From: Chara braunii | Lineage: Eukaryota > Streptophyta > Charophyceae > Charales > Characeae | DNA length: 61,964 nucleotides | Assembly (NCBI GenBank): GCA_003427395.1 | Contig: BFEA01000192.1 | Span: forward strand, 1,716,452 to 1,778,415 | Reading direction: 5' to 3' | In this document: positions 47,147 to 57,713 of the stretch, piece after piece | Numbering within the stretch: position 1 is the stretch's first letter | Layout of the letters: each line of letters begins with the position of its first letter | Notes under the pieces: generated by a model | The model's database searches: none | Seen by the model: the letters and a program-made list of their open reading frames with translations, nothing else | Told to the model about the DNA's origin: nothing | Program-made: the position numbers and the translations under genes

Positions 47147-48780
47147 AACACCGCGGTTAGGCGCGCGCCTTGGGCCAGGGGCTGCCGGTGTGTGCTCGTT
47201 TACACGCGTAGTCGAACACAATGCAGCTGCGGCATTTGAAATCGATTTTGCCAGCCAACGAAGGAATGCAGAAGGTGACAGCACTTGCCTGGTCTACCAA
47301 CAGGTGAGCAGGCCGGATTATAGCCGTCCCCTTGGCCGATACGATTGACATTGCGCACAAAACTGTTTCTGAAAAATGGAAAACAAAAAAAAATCCAAAA
47401 ACTGTTTATAACAATAGTCGAAGATGAGGGCATACTCACACTAGGACTTTTTCTGCTTAGCTCTGCACGTGATGGCGGTGAGATTCATCATTTCCGGCCG
47501 TAATTGCAGTCAGATACGTCTGTGCGTATGCCGTGAGAGGTGCTTGGAAGTGAATGAAGAAAGAACAGTACATCAGAAAGTACGTAACACTCCTAAGGGT
47601 ACACTCAAACTCGTACTTCTCAACGGAGTGTGATTCTGGCCTTAGGCTATGGTGAGGCCAACCTATCCTGACATCCTCCATCGCCGGCAGGCAACAGGCT
47701 GGGTGGACCAGCTGGTAAAGTTTCACTGCAGCAGTTCGACTATCCCCAAAAACCGCTCATGGAGTGCATTGAACGAATTAGCACTACCTACCACTGATCA
47801 TGACCTCAGCCAAACTAGGGAGTGCTCACTCTATCTATCTGACAAGAGTTACGGGGCAGATTCAGGCTTCAGGGCCCGTGCGATTACCGTGGACTACACT
47901 ACGACTGCACTACCCGTAGTGCGCCAGTGAAGAGATGCGGGGCTCGACTGCGCAGGACACACCAACGCCAACGATGACGTTTACAGCAACGTTGATCGGG
48001 TGATGTGAAGCGGAAAGATATATGATATGATGCGTCTAGACACATCGGGTGATGTGAAGCGGAAAGATATATGGAGCGTATCACACGTTCCACTACAAGC
48101 ATGCCGCATTCTGCGATGACGGGTTACCCAGTGTCAGGCGTGGGGCGTTGTGAAACCTGAGATGTTGCTGAGGTATTGAGTGTATTCAAGAACCAGGGAA
48201 CATAATTTGTAGATCAATGCATTCTATGGCCCTCTACTCACTAATGCACAAAAGAGAAAATTATGGTGCTGTATCTTTCCATGTCCTAGCGGAAGATTGA
48301 TTCTCATTTTGCACATTAAGTGAGTGGTACGGCGAAACCCTATCATCCATCCGTTTCCAATAGCAGCTGCTAGTAAAGACGTGTAGAATCCTATCAAGAC
48401 AACTGAACACGAGGATGGTCAAGTCATAAATGCCTTTAGCAAGTATCCTGACCCCCGAAGCAGCAAATTCCTTTCACTATACCCATTGCGAAGCTACTAG
48501 ATAAACGATTCCTAACTGCCGACAGCAGCTACTTGTGACGAACTGTGTGAACGAACGGAACTAGAGAATAGGAATGCTGAGCTGAGCCGAGTCCCTGCAC
48601 TTGTTTGTTATAGATAAACGATAGAAGGGGAGAAGCAGATTAAGGACCAAAGGGAGTTTTTGAGTTCCTTCTGAACACCACACTCCGCCGGCCATTCCAA
48701 GGACTGTCTCTCTGTGCATGGTTACGGAGCGGGGCACGTAAGGGGAGCAATACCATAACGCCAACGTCTCTCTGAGCACC

Positions 48781-48785
<5 letters not shown>

Positions 48786-48844
<59 letters not shown>

Positions 48845-49073
48845 CGTCCTTCCTCGTTTTAGATCGCCCGTGCTGCTTTACCTGCTCCTTAGCTCCCGCT
48901 ACTCTCTGCCGTCAGCATTATCGTGGCGGTTGTCATTGCGGCAGCGCACTAGAGCACAGGAGAGAGGAGGAACGCTGAAGAGAGAGAGGCTGCGCGCGCG
49001 GTTACCCACGAGCGAGCGACCAAAAGAGAAAGGGAAGGGAGAGCAAGCGAGCGGGTCACAGACGGAGAGGCAC

Positions 49074-49159
<86 letters not shown>
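48786..49159. repeat. (CT)n and (TG)n(GA)n microsatellites
   Basis: A CT run at 48786-48840 and, about 240 bp on, a TG run joined directly to a GA run at 49080-49159. The intervening segment shows no gene. Confidence 0.9.
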
Positions 49160-49162
<3 letters not shown>

Positions 49163-50782
49163 TGATCATTCTACGGAGTCACGATGGTGATAAGGATGAG
49201 TGAGAGGGCGAGGAGGAAGGAGACTTTAAGGTGGCCGAGGGGCGGGACGAGGGGATGCAAGCGGAGAACGACAAAGAATGACAAATAGACTCTCCCAGTG
49301 TCGCTCCCCACGGTGCTGTCCGTTAGCCATTTGTAAGAAGAATAGAAATGTTTGGAACCTTGAAAGACCTAGCGCATGACATTGGGATTCCCAAGAACGT
49401 ACAATCTAATTGGTTTCAGATTCAGTCGGAAGAGTCCCGGCGTGAGTGTGGCCTTACTAGGTATGGATTGGAGGGTTGTTAGAGTAGGTAGTCTTCGAAC
49501 GAGGCCGGACTGGGTTTGTTAGGTGGTGTGCCAACTTGTTTGTCTGATTTGGTCTCAAGCGAAAAACGTTTCACCGATGTGCAAGCGCTGGCATATCCCT
49601 TTTTTCCCTTTTTTAAAAGAAAACATCGTTGGGGCGGGCATCAATACCTCGGGTGATAAGAGCACCTACGGGATGGAGGCACCGCCGTCTGAGATGGCTC
49701 CGTTCCATGAATGCCTGGTAATGTGATCCGAGGCAATGCGGAGTCCAAAGATAACAAACATAAGGCAGAGATGAAAGGTGACACAGCGTAAGATTCATCC
49801 AGGTCCTGCCGTAATTGCCGTAGATACATTTAGGCAAGTGCTAGTGCGAGTATGCCCTCACTCAGATGCCATCTCACACCACCCGCGTAGCGGTCCAAAC
49901 ACACGAGACATCCCGGCTGAAATCATACACATACGAAGTGCGAGGTGCAATACGGAGGAAGGGAGGAGATAGAGGAATTGAGAATATAGAGGAAGGGAGG
50001 AGATGGAGGAAGGGAGGATGTAGAAGAAGAAGAATAGTAAGCAGCGGGGAGCAGAAGCTGTCATGCGTACAACTGAAGCACATCATTAGAACTCTTTTCT
50101 CTACATGTTTGGACCAGGCTGTGCCCCTGGTACTCTTCAGGCGGCATTCCGGTAACCTGCCTTACGGCGCGACCAGACAAACCACCAGCTGAGTGAGAGG
50201 GCCATCGGTCTTATAATCTGAATCTGCTAGAAATATCCGTTGCACTTACACGCACTTGGACCCAAGAATTCTCATTTCCTTGCCATTCCATAATGCATTC
50301 AAACCGCCGGGGGCTCACTACTTGCAATTTGAATCCGTGGCGTAACGAATTTAGGGCCCACCACCCACCACATGTACAGAAGACAAAAATTATGGCGGTG
50401 TATTTTTTCATATTCTAGAGGAAGATTCATTTTCATTTGGCACATTTGGGTATTGTTCTTCCCTCCTGCGATAACCAGTTCGGAATAAGGGGGGTACTAA
50501 CCCGTGGGTGCAGTTGGAACAACTCCCATGGCTCCGGATACTACACTAGGAGATTCTAGGGTTTAGTCTTTATAGAATAGCAGCCTCTACTGCCCCCATA
50601 GTGGACCATTTTCTACACTTCTAGACCCTAGCATTGCAGGTCCACTAGACCTTGCTCAGATGTTGGAACAATATCATGAAACTCCGCTGTGGCCCTCAGT
50701 GGAGTCCCCGCATCCATTTGCAACCAATCATGAAATGTGAGCGTGAGACCATAGAAGACGTTTCTTTCGCAACCGATCACCG

Positions 50783-51085
50783 TAGAACACATTTTCCTTC
50801 AATTCCCTGGCTTAGTCCCTACGTGGCCGTGGGATAGGATCTGGAGACAGCTGGGCTCTGGGTTTGACTGGCCTTGGGACTGGCGGGTGATTCTCCTCGG
50901 AGCATGGCAGCCGCCCCAGCTCTCCACCTTCAATAGAACACATTTCCCTTCAGTTCCCTGGGTTGGTCCTTATGTGGCGGTGGAGGGATAGGATCTGGAG
51001 ACAGCTGGGCACTGGACTTGACAGGCCTTGGGACTGGCGGGCGATTCTCCTCCGAGCGTGGCCGCCGCCCCAGGTCTCCACCTTC
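50783..51085 (+). repeat. 151-bp tandem duplication
   Basis: The block from TAGAACACATTTNCCTTCA to GGTCTCCACCTTC occurs at 50783-50933 and 50934-51085 with about 10 percent difference. The second copy keeps a longer open frame. Confidence 0.8.
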
Positions 51086-51710
51086 GCTGCGAACCTCTTT
51101 TCCATTGGCAAGAAGGCAATACTATGGGGTGTGACGTACCAACCTCCGTGCTTGAACGAGCTTCCGAAACCCTGGGTTCTGCTATTCTTTTCTTTTCGAT
51201 CCCTAGCGGGCTTTGGGTACCTTATTTTGGTAGACGGGCGATCCATGGAATCAATGGCCGTTGAGGCTCTCCCACTTCAAAATATCTTCGCTTTCTCAGA
51301 TTTTTTGCAATTTCTCTTCAAAAATCCATGAACTTATGTAGGAATTACACACGCCTTAGTGAGCGTGCTAGGAATTTTGTTTGGCAGTTGGGAACTCCAG
51401 AATTTGCGGGCGCACTTCCCGCTGACGTGTCCTTTCTTGTACAAGGGTGTTCCCAAATCCACCTTGGAAAGCTCGGCGAATTTTCATAAGGAATCTGAAT
51501 AGGCGTAGGATTTTCACTCGTCTAATTCCACGCAGATATGGCTTTTGGATTTTCCAAATCTCGGTACCTTTTTGTTTCCTCGTCGACACCATGCATGCAA
51601 GCTTCCCCCGCTTCCTGCTGTATCCCAAGCCATCTTCACCCATCTTCACTTTCGCGCCTTCTTCTCTCGACCTCTAATTGTTTTCCACCCCCTTTTCCTT
51701 TGCGCTGTTG

Positions 51711-51740
51711 GGGCGAATACCCTTACAAGGGTATCCGCCC
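51711..51740. repeat. Palindromic motif, uninterrupted relative of the MITE target
   Basis: GGGCGAATACCCTT and AAGGGTATCCGCCC are 14-bp inverted arms (one mismatch) around AC. The flanks (GCGCTGTTGGGG before, TGGTTTTTGCAA after) also match the flanks of the MITE at 9463-10250, so this is a paralogous empty site. Confidence 0.8.
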
Positions 51741-52153
51741 TGGTTTTTGCAAGTGACAGCAAAATTTTGATTTAGAAATCGAAGAGAAGGTTGAGTGTGT
51801 CGTGCGAGTCGCGGCCTGTTTTCTCTTGTGACCATTTGGGTGTTCAGAGAAAGGATGGGGAGTGTGTCGGCGCGCAATTTTTTAGGCGTGCTTGGTCTTT
51901 TTTATTGATACTACAGAACCGGCACAATTGTCGGTCAATGTTTGTTTTCGATTAAACCACCAGTACCTACTGGTTGTCAAGGCCCGTGGCTCAGGCTACC
52001 GGTAGCCCGGTCATTGCCGAGCCTCAAACTTTATTGCCGAGCCTTGGACAACCGGTAGTACACAACGGAGGGGCAAAAAAAAAAAAAAAAAAAAAAAAAC
52101 ATTCTGCAAAAAAAAAAAACACAAAAAACAAAACCAAATGAGACATGCCCAAT

Positions 52154-52199
52154 GAGAATGAATCTTCCTCGATAAAGAGGAAGATTCATTCTCGTGAGA

Positions 52200-52265
<66 letters not shown>

Positions 52266-52374
52266 GTCAGCCAGTGTCTGACGCCGAGTTTGATGCAGAG
52301 AGAGAGAGAGGGCGTCAGCTAGCGTCCGACGCCGAGTTTGGTGCACCAAACTCGGCGTCGGACGCTGGCTGACG

Positions 52375-52415
<41 letters not shown>
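52154..52415. repeat. Hairpins embedded in GA/CT microsatellites, upstream of PLE
   Basis: The first hairpin has perfect 17-bp arms (GAGAATGAATCTTCCTC, 52154-52170 and 52177-52193) with loop GATAAA. A (GA)n tract follows to about 52262. The second palindrome is centred on GTGCAC (52341-52346), with arms of about 46 bp reaching from a GA tract through GGGCGTCAGC and GACGCCGAGTTTG. It has one mismatch and is closed by a CT tract to about 52415. The microsatellites themselves form part of the stem. Confidence 0.85.
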
Positions 52416-52418
<3 letters not shown>

Positions 52419-52454
52419 TCCTTGGCCAGATTCGCCAAGGTGGCAGGGTGGTCG

Positions 52455-53213
52455 TGAGGGATCTGTGATCCCAACAGCCGACACTCTACCCCTTTTTTCT
52501 CTCTACCGCCGTAGAAACATTTAAAAACTAGAAATATATAAATATAAAAATGTACTGACTCTGCAACGACCATGATCTCCACTTTTCTCGACAGACAACT
52601 GATCAGACTAATGGAGTTTTTTTGGGCGACTTACCAGCGACGGTACTGGATCACTGACATGGTACACACAAAGTTTTTGGCACCTATATAGGGAATATCG
52701 AACCTCAACCCGTTACAGACCCCCTATGTTTTTTGGGCACAAATAGTCGTTTTTGTTCCAAGTTGATTTCTCGACCAAGCACGGAATTTTTTTCGTATTT
52801 GTTCGGATTCTGCTGTTTTTTTTATTCTGGGTATGTAACCAAAAAAGGAAAAGCACGAGGACGGGTACGAAGGAAGAGGACAACGTACGGAGGGGTTATC
52901 ATGATCCTCCCCGACAGCGCAATAGCCAAGAACGTAGAACCTCCCGATGAGGCGACGCGAATACAGCGACGAGACAAGAGTATTGAGGGAACTCTTTTGA
53001 TTCATCTGGTGGAAAGTAGTGGGGTGGATAACAGGGCTTGGTGGATAATTGAAAACCTCCTGAAGAGACCCGGATGCGCACGGGTCGAAACGCGTCGAGG
53101 TCAAGCGCATTAATCAGTGTTTGGTGTAAAAGATTCGAGCTAAACGATTCTTTCATCTTCTTATCCTCCCTCCGAGTGTACAGTGTGTTCACTGAGTGTA
53201 TACCCCTGAATTC
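52455..53213 (+). repeat. Upstream pseudo-LTR of the Penelope-like element
   Basis: About 760 bp that recur in direct orientation at 56687-57453, starting GAGGGATCTGTGATCCC and ending CCCCTGAATTCT. The two copies flank the GIY-YIG/RT coding region, the arrangement called pseudo-LTRs in Penelope-like elements. It holds a hammerhead ribozyme near its 3' end. Differences from the downstream copy are scattered point changes and small indels. Confidence 0.8.
53055..53101 (+). ncRNA. Minimal type I hammerhead ribozyme in the pseudo-LTR
   Basis: Stem I is ACCTC (53055-53059) with GAGGT (53097-53101). The core CTGAAGA (53060-53066) fits CUGANGA. Stem II is GACCCG/CGGGTC (53067-53072, 53081-53086) with an 8-nt loop. 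GAAA is at 53087-53090. A two-pair stem III leads to GTC, with the cleavage site predicted after C53096. Outside an AAA bulge, TTG (53049-53051) can pair with CAA (53102-53104) to extend stem I. Every universally conserved core base is present. Very short stem III is typical of Penelope-type hammerheads, which are thought to act as dimers. Confidence 0.85.
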
Positions 53214-53284
53214 TGGGGAAACACGGCAACCAACGTCTTTCTGGCCGTTAGTGTGGTCGTGGGTGGTTTACGAGACTAGATTAA

Positions 53285-53670
53285 GAGGTACGATGGATCA
53301 TGAGATGGTGGTGCTGACGGGCGAGGATCGGGGAAGAAGAGTTATGTCTCGCAATCTGCGACGGACCAATGGCATTATAAGGGACTGCAAGGTCCTGAGG
53401 AGAGTGCGATTGGCTTTACAAGTGCTCGTAGACAGCATCATCGAGAGGTTCCACGATCCTGGTTGGCATGCGCAGTCACTGGAGAGAGTCTTACTTTTCC
53501 TCTCGATCGTCCGACGTCATCTTACCAGGTTTCTGTTCCAAGTGTTGTTACGTCTCACACGACGCGCGAGGTACGCGCCGCTCTGGTACAGACGGAAGGT
53601 TGTACCCTCCTTGAACAAGACACTCCCTATCTTCGATAGGGTGTGCACCGCAGCGATCAACACATATTGA
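53285..53670 (+). other. Unrecognised Arg/Leu-rich ORF inside the PLE
   Basis: From about 53292 (MDHEMVVLTGEDRGRR) the frame gives about 125 residues rich in Arg, Leu and Val (RRVRLALQVLVDSIIERF; RFLFQVLLRLTRRARYAPLW) to TGA 53668-53670. No family is recognised. It could be the decayed N-terminal part of the element's polyprotein. Confidence 0.3.
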
Positions 53671-53731
53671 GCGCTCGACATACCTTTGTAGAGACATAGC
53701 GACCTCTGGCAATACACCGTACGGGACACCG

Positions 53732-53977
53732 GTGACGGCTCGTTATACCACACCGGGGGGAGCACCGACCTCCCCATCCTCGTTCAGAATGGTAGTATGC
53801 CATATCTGCAATAAAACTGGGCACTACGCCCGGAACTGTTGGCAAGCTCCGGCGGGAAAAGTAGGCGAAGAACATGACCAGGTACGCCTACGAAGGCTTC
53901 GAAGATTACAAGGATCCAGCGGCGTCGACATCGAGAAACACACAAGAAGAGATCGCAAAGAAGTGAGACCCCCATAG
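53732..53977 (+). other. Small ORF with CCHC zinc knuckle inside the PLE
   Basis: An 81-codon frame holds CHICNKTGHYARNC (CX2CX4HX4C, 53798-53839), a nucleic-acid-binding knuckle typical of Gag and some other retroelement proteins, followed by an Arg/Lys-rich tail. It lies between the upstream pseudo-LTR and the GIY-YIG frame on the same strand, in a different frame. Whether it is part of the element's protein or the trace of a nested element is open. Confidence 0.45.
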
Positions 53978-54090
53978 GTCCGACATCACGCGAAGTACTA
54001 ACGAGATTTCAAGAGACAATGCAGTTTCGGCTGAAGAGAGAAATCGCAGGGACTAGGCCCTTGCTATAGAGGGACGTTGAGAATGAGTTA

Positions 54091-54579
54091 GTGCTACTTT
54101 TTCTGTTGGTAGCCATTAGAGGTGCAGTGCCATGGTTTAGGAAATTACTAGCCTTTGTTGATCTGACTGTCTTAGACATTCAGCGGGCTGGGGTTTACGT
54201 CATTGCCAGCCCCTTCTGTAGGAAGATGTATGTAGGATGTACAATTAGGTCCGTCATCACAAGATGGGCCGAAGACATCAGATGTTCCAAACACGGAAGT
54301 AGGGGCAACGCACCTAGACTCCATAGCTGGTTGCGCTTCTTTGGTGGGCATAAGTACGTGACCATTCCTTTGATCACAGGATTTGAGGATAGCATAGCAG
54401 CGGAAGGAGCGCTGATTCGGAGGTTCACACCGGTACTCAACACTATCGGGAAGGTGAGACAGAGGTCTAGGAAGAAAAGAAAAGGGAAAAAGGAGCGAGG
54501 CTACATCAACATACAAGCTTGTAACACCAAAGCTTACGTATCCTTTACATTCAACGAAAGGAATACGTATCGCTACTGA
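54091..54579 (+). CDS. GIY-YIG endonuclease domain of a Penelope-like element
   Basis: A 162-codon frame with a clear GIY-YIG nuclease: AGVYVIAS (GVY at residues 34-36), KMYVGCTIRSVITRWAEDI (YVG at 47-49, Arg at 58), and AAEGALIRRFTPVLNT (metal-binding Glu at 105, Asn at 117). A basic tail RSRKKRKGKKERG follows. The nuclease nicks target DNA for target-primed reverse transcription. It lies upstream of the RT rather than downstream, the permuted order of the Naiad/Chlamys group. I do not see the CCHH motif of canonical PLE nucleases, which fits Chlamys. The RT lies in another frame about 70 bp on, so a frameshift is probable. Confidence 0.85.
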   Translation: MLLFLLVAIRGAVPWFRKLLAFVDLTVLDIQRAGVYVIASPFCRKMYVGCTIRSVITRWAEDIRCSKHGSRGNAPRLHSWLRFFGGHKYVTIPLITGFEDSIAAEGALIRRFTPVLNTIGKVRQRSRKKRKGKKERGYINIQACNTKAYVSFTFNERNTYRY

Positions 54580-54644
54580 ATCTGCTCGAACATTGCAAGA
54601 ACATCTGATTCAGGAATGCTCGAGTAACTACGCAAGGCGGAACC

Positions 54645-56435
54645 GTGCTGATAGACTCGTGGAAACGGATCAAAGAAAGGTTTGGACGATCCCACCTGAA
54701 TTTTGCAGGCGTCAGGATGAGATTGAACCAATCCAGAACCAGGATCCACGCAGGAGGAAGCTTCACGATAGAGAAAGTGAATACGATCTCTTCCACGATC
54801 CAACGTCGGAAACACTTCCTGCAAGACCTACTCGCACAACCATGGAGGATAAGGGACATCTTCAAAGCACCTGGCAAGAGACTAGCGGCTCTGTTTTGCA
54901 GTGCCGCTCTCTTCTCAAAAAGAAGTACTCGCGATCTACTACGAACGAAGCTGACACGCGTCGTTCTTAGGAATTTTGGCATAGATGTACGAAAATGGTT
55001 GGTAGTGAAGATACCCTTCTCACCGCTGATCAATATGACGACAGTAAGGAAGTTAGTAGTAAAGATTATCTTGAACTCACAAACGGAGGGAGCACTAAAA
55101 GATCTGATTATCGACAGACTGAGAATTGTGAGGACCAAAGTGAAGACCGTAGGGGAGGTAATTCACAACTTTAGACAGAAACTAAATGAAGGATCCACCT
55201 TCTGCACATGTAAAGACGGTGACCTGGTTCGCTTTCAAGGACACGTCAGAATGAGGTTGGGTGAGATTAGTGATATACCTGACTTTGTGAAAAACTCGAA
55301 GAATTCAACGTGTGGGAAGACACCACACACATCAACACTTTTTACTGCCATTTTGCGAGCGCTATCTACCAAGTGGAGACAGATGGCCACATCGATCATA
55401 GGATCGGATATCTCGACGTGCTTCACTCGATATGTAGCAACCACTGAGGCTTTGACCGAGGAACACGTACAGGCCGAAGTAAAACCATTCTCACATCTCA
55501 TTTTGGTACCACTCGATCGCAATCCGGGCTCTACTCTTTTGATATGCCCGGTTCTATACCTTCATGCCTTTCGTATGACCTTTCGTTGGAGCTCGGGATT
55601 CACACAAGTGCGGGAAGATGAGCAGACCTTACTGCGCACAGCGAGGGAGGAGTACATGAATGAGCAGCTCCATGAGCTCGCCCCGTGGAATACGACGGGA
55701 AGGCTCGGGAGTGCTTACGTACTCCCGAAAGAGAAGGATCTGACCAGGTGGAGACCAATATCTCCATCCTGGTCAGAACCAACCAAGATCGCCAGTGCAA
55801 GATTGGGAAGGGCTCTGAGGTATATGCTAGTGTGCCTCCCTCAGCGTTCATACTTCAGTTTGAGGGGAACTGACGAGCTGAAGAGAACGGCGCTACATAT
55901 TATGGATACACTACAGATGAAAGGTGATACGATCCTTGCACGTAGCTACGACATCAAAGACATGTTCTCAAGGTTACCGCATGAAGATATTTTATGAGCG
56001 GTCAATTGACTCGTTAGCGTACATCAACGGAAGGGTCTGATTGCAGTGAAGATCAGTTTCAGAGGGAGAATCTGCAAAATGGCTACGACTACAAGGAAAG
56101 AGGAAGGTTATGTGAACCTCACTTTCGACAAACTAAGATCAATGCTGATCTTTGAACTGTCGAACACTTTCACAATCTGTGAAGGATAAATCCTGCAACA
56201 GACGTTCGACATTCCCATGGGAAAATGCTCTTCTCCATCCCTTGTTGACGTTCGGTGCGCATGTGCTGAGAACCAGTTTCTCAAATCTCTCAAGCAGTAC
56301 AGGTCTCGAGTCTGTGGCATTAGAATCGTAGATGACGTGTCATTATTCATTGTTTACAATGATAACGATGACAACAACAACCATCGCGCACACAACGTAG
56401 TGGACAGTTACGAGGACTGCTACACAAGTGGTTAA
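54645..56435 (+). pseudogene. CxC-linker and reverse transcriptase of the Penelope-like element (three stops)
   Basis: One frame covers the whole block. A linker of about 185 residues carries STFCTCKDGDL, the C-x-C motif (55203-55211) described for N-terminal-nuclease PLEs. RT follows: SAYVLPKEKDLTRWRPIS, ASARLGRALRYMLVCLP, motif A SYDIKDMFSRLPHEDIL, motif B FDIPMGKCSSPSL and motif C GIRIVDDVSLFIVY (VDD at 56328-56336). Stops in this frame are TGA 55995, TGA 56007 and TAA 56187, between motifs A and B. No C-terminal GIY-YIG follows. Reverse transcribes element RNA. The start at 54645 is arbitrary. Confidence 0.8.
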
Positions 56436-56474
56436 CGGGGACCCCCACTTTTCGGCCATGGGTAACGATGAATG

Positions 56475-56686
56475 ATCCTGAAATTAGGGTTTCGGGGTCA
56501 AATTTTGTGTTTTTTTTTTTTTTTTTTTTTTGCCTGTTTTTGTTTTGGGACAAGCTTGCTGTGTGTCAAATTTGGTGTCATTTGGGTTATTAGAATTTGT
56601 GTTGTTGTGAAGTTTGCTTGGGATGGCTTTATGGTTTTCTTATAAATTGAGGTGAAAAATGGGGGGTCGGTTAACCTTTTCTCGCT
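56475..56686. repeat. Dispersed repeat between RT end and downstream pseudo-LTR
   Basis: Contains CTGAAATTAGGGTTTCGGG, a poly-T run and AAATTTGGTGTCATTTGGG. It resembles about 5410-5560, which shares CTGAAATTAGGGTTT and AAATTTGGTCTCATT. No gene. Confidence 0.55.
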
Positions 56687-57453
56687 CATGAGGGATCTGT
56701 GATCCCAACAGCCGACACTCTGCCCCTTTTTTCTCTCTACCGCCGTAGAAACAGTTAAAAACTAGAAATATATAAATATAAAAAAAGTACTGACTGCGCA
56801 ACGACCATGATCTCCACTTTTCTCGACACACAACTGATCAGACTAACGGTTTTTTTTTGGGCGACTTACCAGCGACGGTACTGGATCACTGAAATGGTAC
56901 ACACAAAGTTTTTTGGCACCTACATAGGGAATAACGAACCTCAACCCGTTACAGACCCCCTATGTTTTTTGGGCACCAATAGTCGTTTTTGTTCCAAGTT
57001 TGATTTCTCGACCAAACACGAAATTTTTCCGTATTTGTTCGGATTCTGCTGTTTTTTTACTATGGGTATGTAACCAAAAAAGGAAAAGCACGAGGACGGG
57101 AACGAAGGAAGAGGACAACGTACGGAGGGGTTATCATAATCCTCCCCAACAACGTAATAGCCAAGAACGTAGAACCTCCCAATGAGGCGACGTGAATATA
57201 ACGACGAGACAAGAGTATTAAGGGAACTCTTTTGATTCATTTGGTGGAAAGTAGTGGGGTGGATAAGAGGGCTTGGTGAATGGATGAAAACATCCTAAAG
57301 AGACCCGGATGCGCACGGGTCGAAACACGTCGAGGTCAAGCGCATGAATCGGTGTTTGGTGTATAAGATTCGAGCTAAATGATTATCTTTCATCTTCTTA
57401 TCCTCCCTCCGAGTGTACAGTGTGTTCACTGTGTGTACACCCCTGAACTCTCT
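56687..57453 (+). repeat. Downstream pseudo-LTR of the Penelope-like element
   Basis: Direct repeat of 52455-53213, from GAGGGATCTGTGATCCC to CCCCTGAACTCT. It is followed by a CT microsatellite and a hairpin array. Confidence 0.8.
57290..57336 (+). ncRNA. Hammerhead ribozyme, second copy, core mutated
   Basis: Same fold as 53055-53101. Stem II (57302-57307, 57316-57321), GAAA, short stem III, GTC and GAGGT are kept. The core reads CTAAAGA instead of CTGANGA (essential G5 to A at 57297), and stem I has ACATC opposite GAGGT, one mispair. It is predicted to be inactive. Confidence 0.7.
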
Positions 57454-57469
57454 CTCTCTCGCTCTCAGA

Positions 57470-57628
57470 GCCAACGTTCAAATGAGAATGAATCTTTCGC
57501 GATAACGCGGAAGATTCATTTTCATTTCAACGTCTCTCTCTCTCTCACACACACACACACAACCAACGTTGAAATGAGAATGAATCTTCCGCGTTATCGA
57601 GGAAGATTCATTCTCATTTCAACGTTGG

Positions 57629-57713
<85 letters not shown>

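Larger units (their letters stand above)
47147..52129. other. About 5 kb without a convincing gene; dispersed repeats
   Basis: It contains a 30-bp direct repeat (47995-48024 and 48044-48073), a (CT)n tract (48786-48840) and a TG-then-GA tract (49080-49159). A segment near 48240-48320 (GGAAGATTGATTCTCATT) resembles one near 50370-50450. A 151-bp tandem duplication lies at 50783-51085. Open frames such as 50963-51331 have ordinary composition (IWRQLGTGLDRPWDWRAIL) and might be retroelement-derived, but I cannot assign them. Confidence 0.45.

Noticed and set aside
55995-56009. Two TGA codons as selenocysteine codons
   Set aside because: A TAA follows in the same frame, no SECIS was recognised, and simple decay explains all three.
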